Shown: positions 1 to 10,563 of the stretch, piece by piece | How the letters are laid out: each line of letters begins with the position of its first letter | Position numbering within the stretch: position 1 is the stretch's first letter | DNA from: Chryseobacterium sp. 3008163 | Lineage (GTDB): Bacteria > Bacteroidota > Bacteroidia > Flavobacteriales > Weeksellaceae | Assembly (NCBI RefSeq): GCF_003669035.1 | Contig: NZ_CP033070.1 | Location: 186,001-250,000 of the forward strand | Direction of reading: 5' to 3' | Length of the DNA: 64,000 nucleotides | Translations under genes and position numbers: made by a program | Notes under the pieces: model-generated | Database searches by the model: none | What the model was told of the DNA's origin: nothing | Seen by the model: only the letters and a program-made list of their open reading frames with translations

Positions 1-2570
1 GGCTTGTTCAAGACGGAAATTGTTGATATAATCGCTCACATTCACATCAAACATAGCTTTTACCTTTCTATAAAGCTGAATTCTGGAAATATTGAGCAGG
101 TCTGCAAGATTTTCTACTGAAAAATCGGGATTGTCTATATTGGTTTTGATCAAATTATTCAGATTGTTCACAAACGTCTGTTCTATGCTTCCGAACGACT
201 TGCTGTCCACAATTCTGCCGATATTGTTTGTATAATAATAACGTAGTTTCTCACGGTTGTAAAGCAGCGAACGCAACGACTGTATCAGAATCGGGTAACT
301 GAAAGGTTTTGTAAGATAAAGATCAACACCGGATTTCAGCCCTTGCAGGTAAGATTCTTTATTGTCCAGAGCTGTCAGAAGAATGACCGGAATATGTGAT
401 GTACGAAGGTCGTTTTTTAGGATTTCACAGATTTCAAAACCATTTTTGTCCGGAAGATTGACGTCACAGACGATGATATCAGGAATTTCGTTCAAAGCCT
501 TATCAATCGCATCCGTACCGTCAGAAACCATCACCTCAAACTCATTCTGAAGTTTTTTGCTTAAAAAGAAAGACAAATCCGAATTATCCTCCACCAAAAG
601 CAGCGAATAACGTTCGCCCTGAGATTCCTGATTTTGGATAATCGTCTCATCTTCCAATCCTGTAAAAACAGCATCTTTTGCCAAACTTTCAGCATCTTCG
701 AGACTGGGTTCTTTTATCATTTGGTCTTCGTTGAAATGCTTGTTTCCCTTATAAAGACTGATCACAAACTCCGTTCCTTGAAAAGAGTTCACTTCTATCT
801 TCCCAAGATGAAGCTCTATAAATTGTCTGCTAAGATGCAACCCAATTCCTGAACTGTTTTTTCTGTTGTTGGAACCCTTGAAATAAGCCTCAAAGACATT
901 AGTGATCTCTTTTTCTGGTATTCCGATTCCATTATCTTTGAAGCTGATGACCGCCTGATTTCCTTTTTCCTGAATAGTGATTTCAATCTTTCCATTGTCC
1001 GGCGTAAATTTGAAAGCATTGGACAAAAGGTTGAAATAGACTTTATCCATCAGGTTTCTGTCGATGTAGAGCTCAATGTTTTTATTTTGTGAATGAATTT
1101 CAAATTTGATATTTCTTTTCTTAGCTTCATTTTCAAAATCACGAAAAATTGCATAAGTAAAATCGTAAATATTTGTCTTTGAAACTCTTAGATTAAAAGT
1201 TTGATTTTCTATTTTTCTAAAATCCAGCAGATTATCTACCAATCGTAATAATCTGTTGGAGTTTTTATTGATCAGCTCCAACTCATATGATGGTTTCGTC
1301 CCTTTGGTTTTGCCGAAATCATTCAAAGATTCTAATGAACTGAGAATAAGCGTAATGGGTGTTTTAAATTCGTGAGACAATCCCGTGAAAAAATTAACCC
1401 TCGCTTCATTACTGTCTTTCAACTCATTGGCAATGGTTTCTATCTGGTTTCTTTGAATAGTAATTCTCTCATTGGTAAGCGTAAGTTGCTTATTTTTTAT
1501 CTTGATCGCATAAATAAGGTAAATAGAATAAGCAACCAGGCAAAACATCAATATCAACAATATTACAGACCATCGGAACAATTCTTTTTGCGAAGAATAA
1601 AGCTCGATCTGTTTTTTAACCGCCTGTACCTGATTTTCTATAACACCTTGCTGTTCAATGATTTTATCAAACTGATTGCGCATAATTTCCGCATTCATTC
1701 GGTCAATGATCGTTGTACTGAGCTTGATGCGTTTCGGAACGGCAACACCGTTATAAATCTTAATCGCAGTCTCGATGGCTTCTGCTCCACCTGTCGGATA
1801 CAATAAAGTGGCATTCAGCTTTCCATCCAGAACCATTTGTATTCCGCCGTCTTTTGTATTCAATCCGTCAACACCGATAAATTTAATTTGATTTTCCAAA
1901 CCTGTATTCCGTGCAACCTGCCATGCAGTGGTGGCAAGCTCATCATTAAAAGCAAAAACATACAAACTTTGATTTCCCAAAGAATCCAGCGTTTTCCTGA
2001 AAGCATCTGCAGGAAGGCCTTTAAAGGTTTTTATCAGATCTGTGTTGGGATTACTTCTGATGATTCCCTGAAAGCCAAGACTTCTTTCTATGGTTGGAGA
2101 AGATTGGTCATCGCCTCTTATTTCGATTACTTTTTTATAGTTTTTGGAATCTGAAAGAATATAATTGGCCGCTTCTTTACCAATCTCCACATTATCTGCG
2201 CCGATATAGGTCGTATATTTTTCTGAATTGATCTTCCTGTCGAGCAAAATAACCGGAATATTTTTGGCAGCCGCTTTTTCCACTACAGGAACCAAGGATT
2301 CGGGATCAATGGGTGAGATGATAATCACATCCACATTACGATCAATCATTTTTTGTATATCCTGAACCTGCTTATTAACAGAACTTTCTGCTTTCTGGAT
2401 ATTGAGCTCTACTTCAGAATGAAGTGATGCCTGTATCTCCATAGAATGGTTCATTGCCAGCCTCCACGGATGATTTCCCAAGCCCTGAGAAAATCCGATA
2501 GTAATTTTGTCTGAATTTTTATGCGTTTTTTTACAAGAAAAAAAACAAGGAAAAACAGAAGGAATAACAT
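1..2570 (-). CDS. Hybrid two-component sensor/regulator (HTCS), C-terminus cut by window edge
   Basis: One polypeptide combines signal sensing and transcription control. From the N-terminus it has a lipoprotein signal peptide ending FFSC, an RbsB-like periplasmic sugar-binding domain (about 2520-1660, starting KITIGFSQGLGNHPWR), a TM helix near 1530, a histidine kinase with H-box 'GLSHEFKTPITL' (about 1375), an ATPase domain with N-box and 'DNGIGIPE', a receiver domain (phosphoacceptor in 'IIVCDVNLPDKNG', about 475; 'LLTALDN'; 'LTKPF'), and an AraC HTH beginning 'ENLADLLNISRIQLYRKVKA'. The second HTH half lies beyond position 1. Start 2570 gives MLFLLFFLVFF, but the frame only joins FFSCKKTH if the A8 run at 2538-2545 is A9, so I infer a homopolymer undercount or a slippery tract. 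An upstream ATG at 2621 is also in frame with the signal peptide. Such proteins usually control sugar-utilisation genes. The divergent neighbour here is a pilus operon; any link is inference. Confidence 0.85.
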
Positions 2571-2985
2571 CCTGTAGGCTTTAAGAAAACTGAAAAATTT
2601 CAAAAATTTTATTGGTAACATATTAACACAATATTAATGAAGATGTTGCACACAGGCAATTTTTAATGATAATATTTTGTATTAAATCTGCTCTATTGTG
2701 TTGCCAATTTTCACGATAGTAAAGCTGTTTTATTGCTAATGAAAACATTACGGTATCTTTTGATTCCGGCTAAAGTGATTAAACCGTACATAAAAGATGG
2801 ATTATTGAAAGAACTTTTGTATTGGTTTGATAATGACAGAATACTTTGTTGAAATTATGAATTGCTAATGGAAAACTCTGAAAATATGATCAAATTAACA
2901 GCTATAAAATATTATTGAACAAAATTAAACAAGCTTTAACATAAATCACTATATTTATGTTACCAAACCAGTTCATTTTATTAAT
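2571..2985. other. Divergent intergenic region
   Basis: No convincing gene. It separates the HTCS gene (leftward) from the pilin-like gene (rightward). A perfect dyad CATAAAT-N6-ATTTATG lies at 2940-2959, 26 bases before the ATG at 2986, and could be an operator or promoter element. An ATG at 2957 opens a 67-codon frame that is only a shadow of the gene starting at 2986. Confidence 0.6.
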
Positions 2986-3438
2986 ATGTACTTTAAATGT
3001 ATCTTTTTTTTATGTCTTTTGGGACTTTCAGCACTTTTATCGGCCCAGACGGCAGAGCAAATTCGAATCAATATCAGAATTTTTCCGTCTCAGGTTCTGT
3101 CGATTACAACTGCAGAAGATTCAAAAAGCAACGATTACTCCCAAACGTCCAACAGTGTAAATTACGGAAATGAATTGACTGCATCTAACCTATACGGGTA
3201 TCAAATCAAATTGATTAACGCAAAACTGACATCACAAACTGACATCGCTGACATTAAACATACTGAAAATAAAGAAGATTGTTCATTTAATTCAAAGCTT
3301 GTCTATTCAAAAACCTCTTCTACAATAAATCAGAAAATCCCCACATCACATCTTTCTCATACTCAAAGGGAAGTCCTTAACAAATGCTTTACATCTGAAA
3401 CCAATAGAATGCTTGTTTATCTGATCATTACACAATAG
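2986..3438 (+). CDS. Pilin-like secreted protein (minor subunit?)
   Basis: A 150-residue protein with a signal peptide (MYFKCIFFLCLLGLSALLSA, cleavage about residue 20). The mature part looks like the downstream pilin candidate at 3739: 'RINIRIFPSQVLSI' parallels 'VTLNVRLKPIQTLVV', 'NELTASNLYGYQIKLINA' parallels 'DHLNIFSTGGFQVKVKSA', and the last strand 'LVYLIITQ' parallels 'LTYTIVSQ'. These shared features suggest a single-domain pilin fold. The C-terminal half is poorer in similarity and holds two cysteines. It is the first gene of the cluster but 300 bases of AT-rich DNA separate it from the next, so it may be its own transcript. No named family is recognised; subunit role is inferred from similarity and context. 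Confidence 0.55.
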   Translation: MYFKCIFFLCLLGLSALLSAQTAEQIRINIRIFPSQVLSITTAEDSKSNDYSQTSNSVNYGNELTASNLYGYQIKLINAKLTSQTDIADIKHTENKEDCSFNSKLVYSKTSSTINQKIPTSHLSHTQREVLNKCFTSETNRMLVYLIITQ

Positions 3439-3738
3439 CAAATTAAAAATATATTAATTTCCGCTATGTAATAAGTAACAATAATTTAATTTTAAAATTA
3501 TTAATTTAATTACATAATATTAAAAACATTAATTTATTTAATATTTAACCAAATCAAAAAACCAATTATATTTAATCATATAATATTATGTTTAAATTTA
3601 TAAAAACGCAAAGAAAAACAAGTTTCATTATTTATTTGTCAATTTTCACAAAAAATAAGTCATTTTTCACAATCTGTATTTCTCTAAGTCATCATACTTT
3701 TGCACTCGAAACTTAGAAACAATATAACAATAACTTTA
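3439..3738. other. AT-rich spacer before the main pilin gene
   Basis: Very AT-rich 300-base spacer with no ORF. Its 3' end carries the probable promoter of the pilin gene (listed separately). Confidence 0.6.
3695..3702 (+). promoter_or_regulatory. Probable -7 element of pilin promoter (TACTTTTG)
   Basis: TACTTTTG fits the Bacteroidota -7 consensus TAnnTTTG and lies 36 bases before the ATG at 3739. I do not see a clear -33 TTG at the usual distance. Confidence 0.5.
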
Positions 3739-4260
3739 ATGAAAAAATTCATTATTACATCAATAGCAATATTAGGTGTAGGAACCCTCAGTGCACAAAA
3801 CGTTACACTTAACGTAAGATTGAAACCGATCCAGACATTAGTCGTGAACAACGCACAAAAAAATGTAGACCTTAATTACGTTACCAAAGATGATTATGCA
3901 AACGGAGTAAGCTCTATGAATGTAGATCACCTAAACATCTTCAGTACCGGTGGTTTTCAGGTAAAAGTGAAAAGTGCTAATTCTGCTTTGCAAAACGGTG
4001 GAAAAAACATTCAGGCAAATACAATTCAGATCAAAGCAACAGCTGGTTCTGATGCCGTAAACGGTGCACAATACTCTCAAAACGTACAACTATCTGCTAA
4101 TGAAACAACTTTAGTATCTTCTTCAAACGGAGGGGTTGATAAGAAAATCAGCATTGAATATAAAGGTGCAGGTGCAAATACTTATCTGGATAACTATATT
4201 GCAGGACAAGACCCTACAGTATACACTACTGAACTGACTTACACTATCGTATCTCAATAA
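3739..4260 (+). CDS. Major pilin-like subunit
   Basis: A 173-residue secreted protein with signal peptide MKKFIITSIAILGVGTLSAQ. The ATG at 3739 is preferred over an upstream TTG in the same frame at 3700, because it starts directly at the signal peptide and leaves room for the TACTTTTG promoter. The mature protein is Asn/Thr/Ser/Val-rich, cysteine-free and predicted all-beta, with 'VTLNVRLKPIQTLVV' at the start and the terminal strand 'LTYTIVSQ'. The same strand pattern ends the proteins at 2986 and 5132, as pilin C-termini recognised by chaperones do. Immediately downstream are a PapD-like chaperone, a probable adhesin and an outer-membrane usher-like barrel. A hairpin after the stop probably lowers transcription of those later genes, as expected for a major subunit. 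Function is inferred from operon and architecture. Confidence 0.65.
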   Translation: MKKFIITSIAILGVGTLSAQNVTLNVRLKPIQTLVVNNAQKNVDLNYVTKDDYANGVSSMNVDHLNIFSTGGFQVKVKSANSALQNGGKNIQANTIQIKATAGSDAVNGAQYSQNVQLSANETTLVSSSNGGVDKKISIEYKGAGANTYLDNYIAGQDPTVYTTELTYTIVSQ

Positions 4261-4286
4261 GATTCCGGGAAATCTTGATCAATAAA

Positions 4287-4316
4287 AGAAGTGTTGCAGT
4301 TTTTTGCAGCACTTCT
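4287..4316 (+). terminator. Hairpin after pilin gene (attenuator/partial terminator)
   Basis: Arms AGAAGTGTTGCA (4287-4298) and TGCAGCACTTCT (4305-4316) form a 12-bp stem with one G-T wobble and a 6-base T-rich loop, followed by CTTT. It sits between the pilin stop and the chaperone start, an arrangement expected to make the first subunit more abundant than the assembly proteins. Confidence 0.65.
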
Positions 4317-4336
4317 CTTTCATTACATACTTCTTC

Positions 4337-5139
4337 ATGAAAAATATATTTCAGCTATTCTGCCTTTTCTTTTTGTATTCATCTTCAATGCAAAAGCACA
4401 AACCGGAATATCAGTCTCCCCACCCAGACTTTATTTTGAATCAGGAACCGGCATCAGTAATACCGAAAAAATAACCGTGACTAACGTAAGTGCAAAAAAC
4501 AGTCTTGATCTTGCAGTAAGTCTCGGCGACTGGGAATATGACTTGAAGGGAGAAAACCAAATGCATCCAGCCAACTCACTTCCGACTTCTTGTGCGGGAT
4601 GGATTACCATTAAAAAAGAAGATACTTATTTTTCATTAGCACCCGGAGAAAGACGTGATATTGAAATGACTATCACCTCACCTACCCTTCCAAAAGAAAA
4701 TTTATCAGCTCATACTGCTCTATTGTATGTAAGTCAAATGAATCCCGTTGATGATATTGACAATAAAGGAGCAAATATAAAAGTAAGCATCCGTTCAGGA
4801 ATTAAAATTTTCCATAAAAAACCGGAAGCAAAAAAGAAAAAAATTGAAATAACAGATTTAAAATTTGATGCAGCAAAAAAAACACTGACCTTAAATTTTG
4901 AAAATCAGGCAGAAATATGGGTCGATGGTAAAGTAACCACCGACATTTTGAATACTGGTAATGGTAAGAAAATAACTTTAGATCCTGTAATATTTTACAC
5001 AATGCCCGGAAATAAAAGAGAAATGGAAATATCGCTTCCAACTCCTCTGGAGAAAGGCAAATACACAGCGTCCGTACTTATAGATTATGGAGATGCAGAA
5101 AATTTAGAAATGGGTGAATTAAATTTTAGTTATGAATAG
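4337..5139 (+). CDS. PapD-like periplasmic pilus chaperone (apparent frameshift near start)
   Basis: About 267 residues. An N-terminal signal peptide (MKKYISAILPFLFVF..., cleavage after AKA) is followed by an immunoglobulin-like domain opening 'GISVSPPRLYFESG', with 'KITVTN' and 'SLAPGERRDIEMTI', and by a second beta domain ending 'MGELNFSYE'. This is the two-domain layout of pilus assembly chaperones, which bind subunits in the periplasm and donate a strand. The ATG at 4337 reads in frame with the signal peptide only if the A5 run at 4340-4344 is A6; as written, the ATG frame is wrong within three codons. I treat this as a homopolymer undercount. The stop overlaps the next gene's start by 8 bases, so the two are probably translationally coupled. 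Sequence is far from proteobacterial FimC/PapD, so the assignment rests on fold pattern and context. Confidence 0.65.
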
Positions 5140-6166
5140 AAAGTTCATCTTTTTAATGATGCTGTTTTTTCTTGGCGGTCAATCATATTCTCAAGTATCA
5201 TATTCATCCTGGACAAATAGTTATCTTCAAATCAATTCTTATCAGGGAAACACAAATCCTGATGCATATACCATGACTATTGCCGGAAACGGAAATTTCA
5301 ACATTCCCCATTGGAGATTGTCAGCACGTCTGAAAAGCACCATCACAGCAAATAGCGGATCGTATATTTTCCCTGCCAATAAAATATCTTTTCAACCTGT
5401 TTCTTCAACAGGTCAGGCTTATCCCAATCCTATTCCTACGATAGCTGAAATAGGAATTCCTCCCAACACTATTGTAACGGAAGGTGCAAATTTCTTATTA
5501 ATTCCTCAATCAAATGCCCCATTATATAACCAGCCAAGTCAACCCAACGGATATTATAATTTGCAGATAAAATTCAGCATAATTGTTGCCGGTGGAGCCT
5601 ATCTTGGAAATTATCCCGCATGGATAACTTTTACAGCTCCAATCGAATTTACCGCTTATGACCAAAACAATATGATCATCGGAAAAATGGATCATCAGTT
5701 TCAATTTCAGATCGGCGCACTTACAGGAACACCACCTACAAGCACAGAACTTTCCTTAAAAGTTAATGGAAACGCGAGTAACGGTCTTTTGGAATTTAGC
5801 AGTATGCAGGATTATAAAGACGGCAAAAGCGTTACTTATCCGAATGCACTTACAGTAAAAGCGAATACAAATTTTCAGATAACGGTAAAAGCCATCCAAA
5901 ATAATTTCACATCAGCGAGCGGAAAAACAATTCCAGTCAGCAATGTTCAGATGAATTTATTGCCGACAACGCAAAATGCAGGTTCATCTTTCAATACAGT
6001 TTTTCTTAATACAGCTTCACAGATTATTGCAAAAGGCTCTTCAACACAGGGAGCAAATCTTGATTATACAATCAAATATTTCACGAAACCCAATGATGAA
6101 TATTTCATCAATGCAAAACCTGATGAATATTCTGCGACCTTACAATATGAGATAACTCCCCAATAA
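5132..6166 (+). CDS. Probable two-domain tip adhesin/pilus subunit
   Basis: A 344-residue secreted protein, signal peptide MNRKFIFLMMLFFLGGQSYS. The first ~200 residues are a Pro/Asn/Tyr-rich all-beta domain I do not recognise. The last ~140 residues resemble the pilin at 3739: 'LLEFSSMQDYKDGKSV' parallels 'DLNYVTKDDYANGVSS', 'NALTVKANTNFQITVKA' parallels 'DHLNIFSTGGFQVKVKSA', and the final strand 'LQYEITPQ' parallels 'LTYTIVSQ'. A unique N-terminal domain fused to a pilin domain is the architecture of tip adhesins in chaperone-usher pili. It overlaps the chaperone gene by 8 bases and its stop shares one base with the ATG of the barrel gene, so the three form one coupled operon. Ligand unknown. 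Confidence 0.6.
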   Translation: MNRKFIFLMMLFFLGGQSYSQVSYSSWTNSYLQINSYQGNTNPDAYTMTIAGNGNFNIPHWRLSARLKSTITANSGSYIFPANKISFQPVSSTGQAYPNPIPTIAEIGIPPNTIVTEGANFLLIPQSNAPLYNQPSQPNGYYNLQIKFSIIVAGGAYLGNYPAWITFTAPIEFTAYDQNNMIIGKMDHQFQFQIGALTGTPPTSTELSLKVNGNASNGLLEFSSMQDYKDGKSVTYPNALTVKANTNFQITVKAIQNNFTSASGKTIPVSNVQMNLLPTTQNAGSSFNTVFLNTASQIIAKGSSTQGANLDYTIKYFTKPNDEYFINAKPDEYSATLQYEITPQ

Positions 6167-8975
6167 TGTTATCGGTTCGTAGTCAAAATTTAATAAAAAA
6201 CTTTGCGAATTGTCTGTTATTGATCTGTTCGCTCTTTTTGTCGGCTCAAAACAAAACGGAAAACATCCTGTTTGACATTCATGAAAAATCATACAATGCA
6301 GAATCTAAAATTCTTGACCTGGTGATTATTATAGATAACAACAAGGATGAAAATTTTAAAGGAAAATTAAAAGTATCTACTCCGACAGGATTCAGATCCA
6401 TTTTAGGACAGGAAATTTTTGTTGATCTACAAAAAAATGAAAAAAGATTTATTTCACTTAAATTCTTTGTTGGAAACAATGCAGATGCAGGAGACGCCCA
6501 GATCAATCTTATTTTAACCAACGAGTTTGATCAGAAAATTGGCGAAAAAACAGTCATCCACCAAGTGCAGGAAAGCAGCATTTTACAGATGACTGCCGAA
6601 AATCAACAAATCTTCAGAGACAACAACCTTGATTCTTTAAAGATCAGAATAAAAGTTTCCAATAAAGGAAACAGAATGCAGCAAACGACATTGGTTTTTA
6701 AAATTCCTGATTACAGTGACAGCAATCATTTTATCGAACAACACGGAACGCTACGCCCACAACAGGATTCTACGTTTACTTTCAGTTTTCTGCCTTCAAA
6801 AGAACTTCTAAAACAAAGTAATTTCACGATTAACGTTACAGGATTTAAAGATCCCGATAAGGAATTATTTGGCAACACAAGAATTTCTGTACAAAGTGTT
6901 TCGCACACACAAAAGTTTCAGGACGAGCAGCAAAATGGCTTTGCGAGTACAACAAGAAATTCAATCACAACAAGTTACAGAAGAGTCGGAAATGATCTCG
7001 ATATGTATCAGATTTTAGGAAGTGGCGGTTTTAATGTTGCTTCAGGATATATTTTTATCAACGGAAATATGTTTATGATGAATTCGCAGACTGATCCTAT
7101 CATCAACAATACATATATTTCTTACCGTCGGGAAAAAAGCGAATTTACACTCGGAAACATCAGTAAACTTCTGGAACTTTCGCTTTTCGGAAGAGGAATA
7201 GAATACAGTTTTCTGAATTCCGCAAAAGACAAAAAAATTGAAGTTGGCTTTATCGAGCAGAGCTTCAGCTTATTGGAAAGAAATTCTTTTTTGCAAAACG
7301 GATACGGCTTTTATGTGAAAGGAATTCTTAATCCTTACAATTTTTCTCATAATCTGTCATCAATTTATATATTTAAAAATGATCCATACGAGAAAGCAAA
7401 ACATCATTTATTAGGTACGGAATTCACTCACAACTTCAACAATCTTTGGCAGACCTCATCAAAATTGTATGGAGGAATAAGCATTTATGACCAAAATGGA
7501 ATTACAAAACCTTCTCTAGCGTTCGAATCTCAATATTCGGGAATTATTAAAAAATTAAATCTCAACGGAAATATTTTCTACAGTTCAGATTATTACCCTG
7601 GAAACAGAAGAGGAAGTTTACAGATACAGCAAAACGTTAATTTGATGGTATTCAAAAAGCATTATGCTTTTGCAAATGTTTTTTATTCTAATTATTCTCC
7701 TAAGTATTATTTTTACCAGACTCAGCTTTCGTCAGACAATGTAAAAATGGAGGCAGGATTGAATTTTGCTAAAACAGGATCAATCGGGTATTCTTTTGCG
7801 TATCAGTATCAATTTGAAAAGTCAAATTCCTACAACAATTTTCTGCCGCAATTTCAAAAAATGATTTATCAATTCAAGCGCATAGAATTGTAGAAAGCAC
7901 CAATTGGATGAGTGTAAATAAAAAACACTCTGCCATTTTGGCTTTGGATCTTGGTTTTGCACAATATCCCAATGAAGAAGACCAAGAGTTTCAGGGGAAA
8001 ATAAATTTCAATTACAATTACAGGAGAATAAATTTCACTTCTCAATATCAAATCGGAAGCTATTATTTATCTGAATACGCTTTCTCACAGCTCACAGATA
8101 AAAACGAAAAATATAAAAAACTCAACACCTCTGTTTATTATAGCAGCAATGCATTTAAAGAAAAACTAGGCATCACATCCGGACTTTCTTATACAGACGA
8201 TAATATCTACGGAAAATCGCCTTCAGCTTTTTGTAATCTGAAATGGCATGCAAGAGTATATGATTTTTTTGTGAACTCATCTTTGTACAATTATTCTTCG
8301 GCAAATGTGAGAAATAATATTTTCACCATTGAAGCGGGAGTTACCTTAAACTTACAGAAAGCCACTTTAAGTACAAAGAAAAAATCAGACATTTATGCTT
8401 TTGCTTTCTATGACAAAAACAACAATAATATATTTGATACAGATGAAGAAACTGCTTCAAATTATCTGATTAATATCAATAATATCGCCTTTAAAACTGA
8501 TCCTGAAGGAAAAATATTATATAAAAATGTCCCTTTTGGAAAATACCGTTTAAAGCAATCCATTCAGGAAGGATGGTATTATGACGATCAAATGTTGGAT
8601 ATCAGTCAATACAAGCTTGAAATCGCTATTCCACTTCATCAGAACGGAACTGTCGCAGGACACATCAATTATGAATTTGACCATAAAACGGCTGTGGATT
8701 TTAACCCAAGAGCCAACGGAATTACACTTAATGTTTTCCGTGATGATATTTTAATTGAAACCGTAAGTACAGATGACAATGGTGAATTTATCTCTTTCTT
8801 ACCTATCGGAAATTACACCATTTCACTCAATGCAAACTCGCTTCCTCAGAATACTTACTGCGAAACTGAGCGCACTCATTTTTCAGTGAAAGCAGGTGAA
8901 CTTCACACGCTTCCTGAGTTTGTAATAAAAGTAAAAGAGAAAAAATACATTCGAAGAAATTTGGAAATTAAATGA
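6166..8975 (+). CDS. Usher-like outer-membrane beta-barrel protein (apparent frameshift)
   Basis: About 936 residues once joined. A signal peptide (cleavage near SLFLSAQ, residue 27) is followed by about 230 residues of beta-sandwich repeats of NEW3/CARDB type ('NKGNRMQQTTLVFKIP'), a long region of alternating hydrophobic beta strands typical of an outer-membrane barrel (about residues 260-750, for example 'GNISKLLELSLFGRGIEYSF'), and a C-terminal SdrD-B-like module ('FYDKNNNNIFDTDEE', 'VPFGKYRLKQS') followed by a second similar domain. The frame breaks near 7839-7850: adding one T to the T4 run at 7839-7842 joins the upstream frame to 'SKNDLSIQAHRIVESTNWM', so I infer a sequencing undercount, though real inactivation or phase variation is possible. 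Position after chaperone and adhesin, and the size, suggest an usher that threads subunits through the outer membrane; I see no close match to FimD. Confidence 0.6.
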
Positions 8976-9533
8976 AACAAAAATATAAAATTCATCTAAT
9001 TAATGTCTTCACGCAACTCACGTAATACATACGATTTTCGTAAGAGCCGTAAAATTATATCTTTCTAGAAAATGAATAGCGTAGATCAATAACCTCGCTT
9101 TTATTTTAGCCACTAAAAAAATCCGACAACATTTACCCACTTATAACATATTCAAATAATAATTGTTTATTATTGCTAAAATAATAAATTTAAAAAAATG
9201 ATATAGATTATAATTTGCTTAGATTTAATTTCACGGGCGATAATTTATCAGCTTCTATTCGCTGAATAAGAAAAGCTTTACAATAACCTATATCAAGAGA
9301 ATATCACATCTATCATGCTAAATAAAAACTACTTTCAATTTACCAAACAAATCATTCAAGTAATGATATCATATTGAGAATCCAGATCTGATTTACAATG
9401 AAAACACTTACAGTAAAGGATTTATCGCGGCTTTATGACCAAATTATTAAATTCATCAAATAATTAATATTATATTAGCAATTTGTGAAATTAAATATTA
9501 TTTTTGAAAATTAAAATAACATCTCCCATTTCG
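8976..9533. other. Intergenic region, no gene seen
   Basis: About 560 AT-rich bases between the barrel gene and the AraC gene. No ORF of note. A small dyad TACGA-TTT-TCGTA is visible near 9028-9040. The promoter of the downstream regulator presumably lies here. Confidence 0.5.
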
Positions 9534-10379
9534 ATGTATAAAATCACAGATCAACTTAAGAAAATAGGATTCAGCATTAATTTAATTGGTGATATTATCA
9601 GACGCAACAATTATAAAAATCAATTCAGCACCTTCGAATATTTCTGCATTTTGATTGCAGAAAACGATTTTGATTTATATGTTTCAGGAGTACTGCACAA
9701 TGTGAAAGGAGGCAATTCAATCTATATTGGTCCACAGAAAGATATTGAAATTTTTAATGCGTACGGAAAACATATTTATGTAATTGCTTTTTCTGCTGCT
9801 TTTTATGACAAGACATCCAAAGACAGTATTTTTTTAAATTCCCAGATATTTTTTAACAGTCATTCTGAAATTTTCATTGCCCCTTATTTTGGCACTAATA
9901 AATACAATCAGGTAATTTTGATCGAAAGATTGATGAAGTTTCAGTCAAAGAATGAAAGCCTTTACATTTCAGCAGCTCACAACGCTATTGAAGGATTAAT
10001 ATTAGATGCCTATTTACATTTAGATAATCAAGAGTCAGAAAAAGACGACCGCTTAGATTATGTTTCTTTCGCAAACAGGTTTAGAGTTTTACTGCAACGC
10101 GACTTCCGTTCTAATAAAAAAGTTTTACATTACGCCCATGAACTTAATATTTCTGTTAGAAGACTTACCGAAATTACAGAACGTGCTTACGGAAAATCTG
10201 CTAAACAACTTATCATTGACAAGGTAAAAACAGAATGCGAAAAGGCAATAAAATTATCAAGCTTTACCATATCTGAAATTGCTTATGACCTTGGTTTCAG
10301 TGATGAAGGAAACTTCAGCAACTTTGTTAAAAAACATACAGGTAAAAAACCCTCTGAAATACGTGAATTTACGACTTAG
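9534..10379 (+). CDS. AraC-family transcriptional regulator
   Basis: About 281 residues from the ATG at 9534 (MYKITDQLKK); a TTG ten codons upstream (9504) is possible but less likely. The N-terminal 170 residues are an unrecognised effector-binding domain. The C-terminal ~100 residues are an AraC double helix-turn-helix: 'VLHYAHELNISVRRLTEITE' for the first HTH and 'ISEIAYDLGFSDEGNFSNFV' for the second, ending with the usual 'KKHTGKKPSEIRE'. It stands alone after the pilus operon on the same strand, so it could regulate that operon; this is only proximity. A bidirectional terminator follows. Confidence 0.85.
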   Translation: MYKITDQLKKIGFSINLIGDIIRRNNYKNQFSTFEYFCILIAENDFDLYVSGVLHNVKGGNSIYIGPQKDIEIFNAYGKHIYVIAFSAAFYDKTSKDSIFLNSQIFFNSHSEIFIAPYFGTNKYNQVILIERLMKFQSKNESLYISAAHNAIEGLILDAYLHLDNQESEKDDRLDYVSFANRFRVLLQRDFRSNKKVLHYAHELNISVRRLTEITERAYGKSAKQLIIDKVKTECEKAIKLSSFTISEIAYDLGFSDEGNFSNFVKKHTGKKPSEIREFTT

Positions 10380-10563
10380 CAAGCACCCCTTTTATCAAAG
10401 AAAACTTAAACTTATTTATTGACCAAAGAAAAAACACTACGATAAACTGTTATTGGACTTTCGCTTCAGCAGACCTAATTGTTGCCTGCAGTTATTTTTT
10501 CAGAATGTGGTCCTTGTTTTTTTCTTTAAACACCCTATTAAACTTTCAGATTAATACGAGAAT

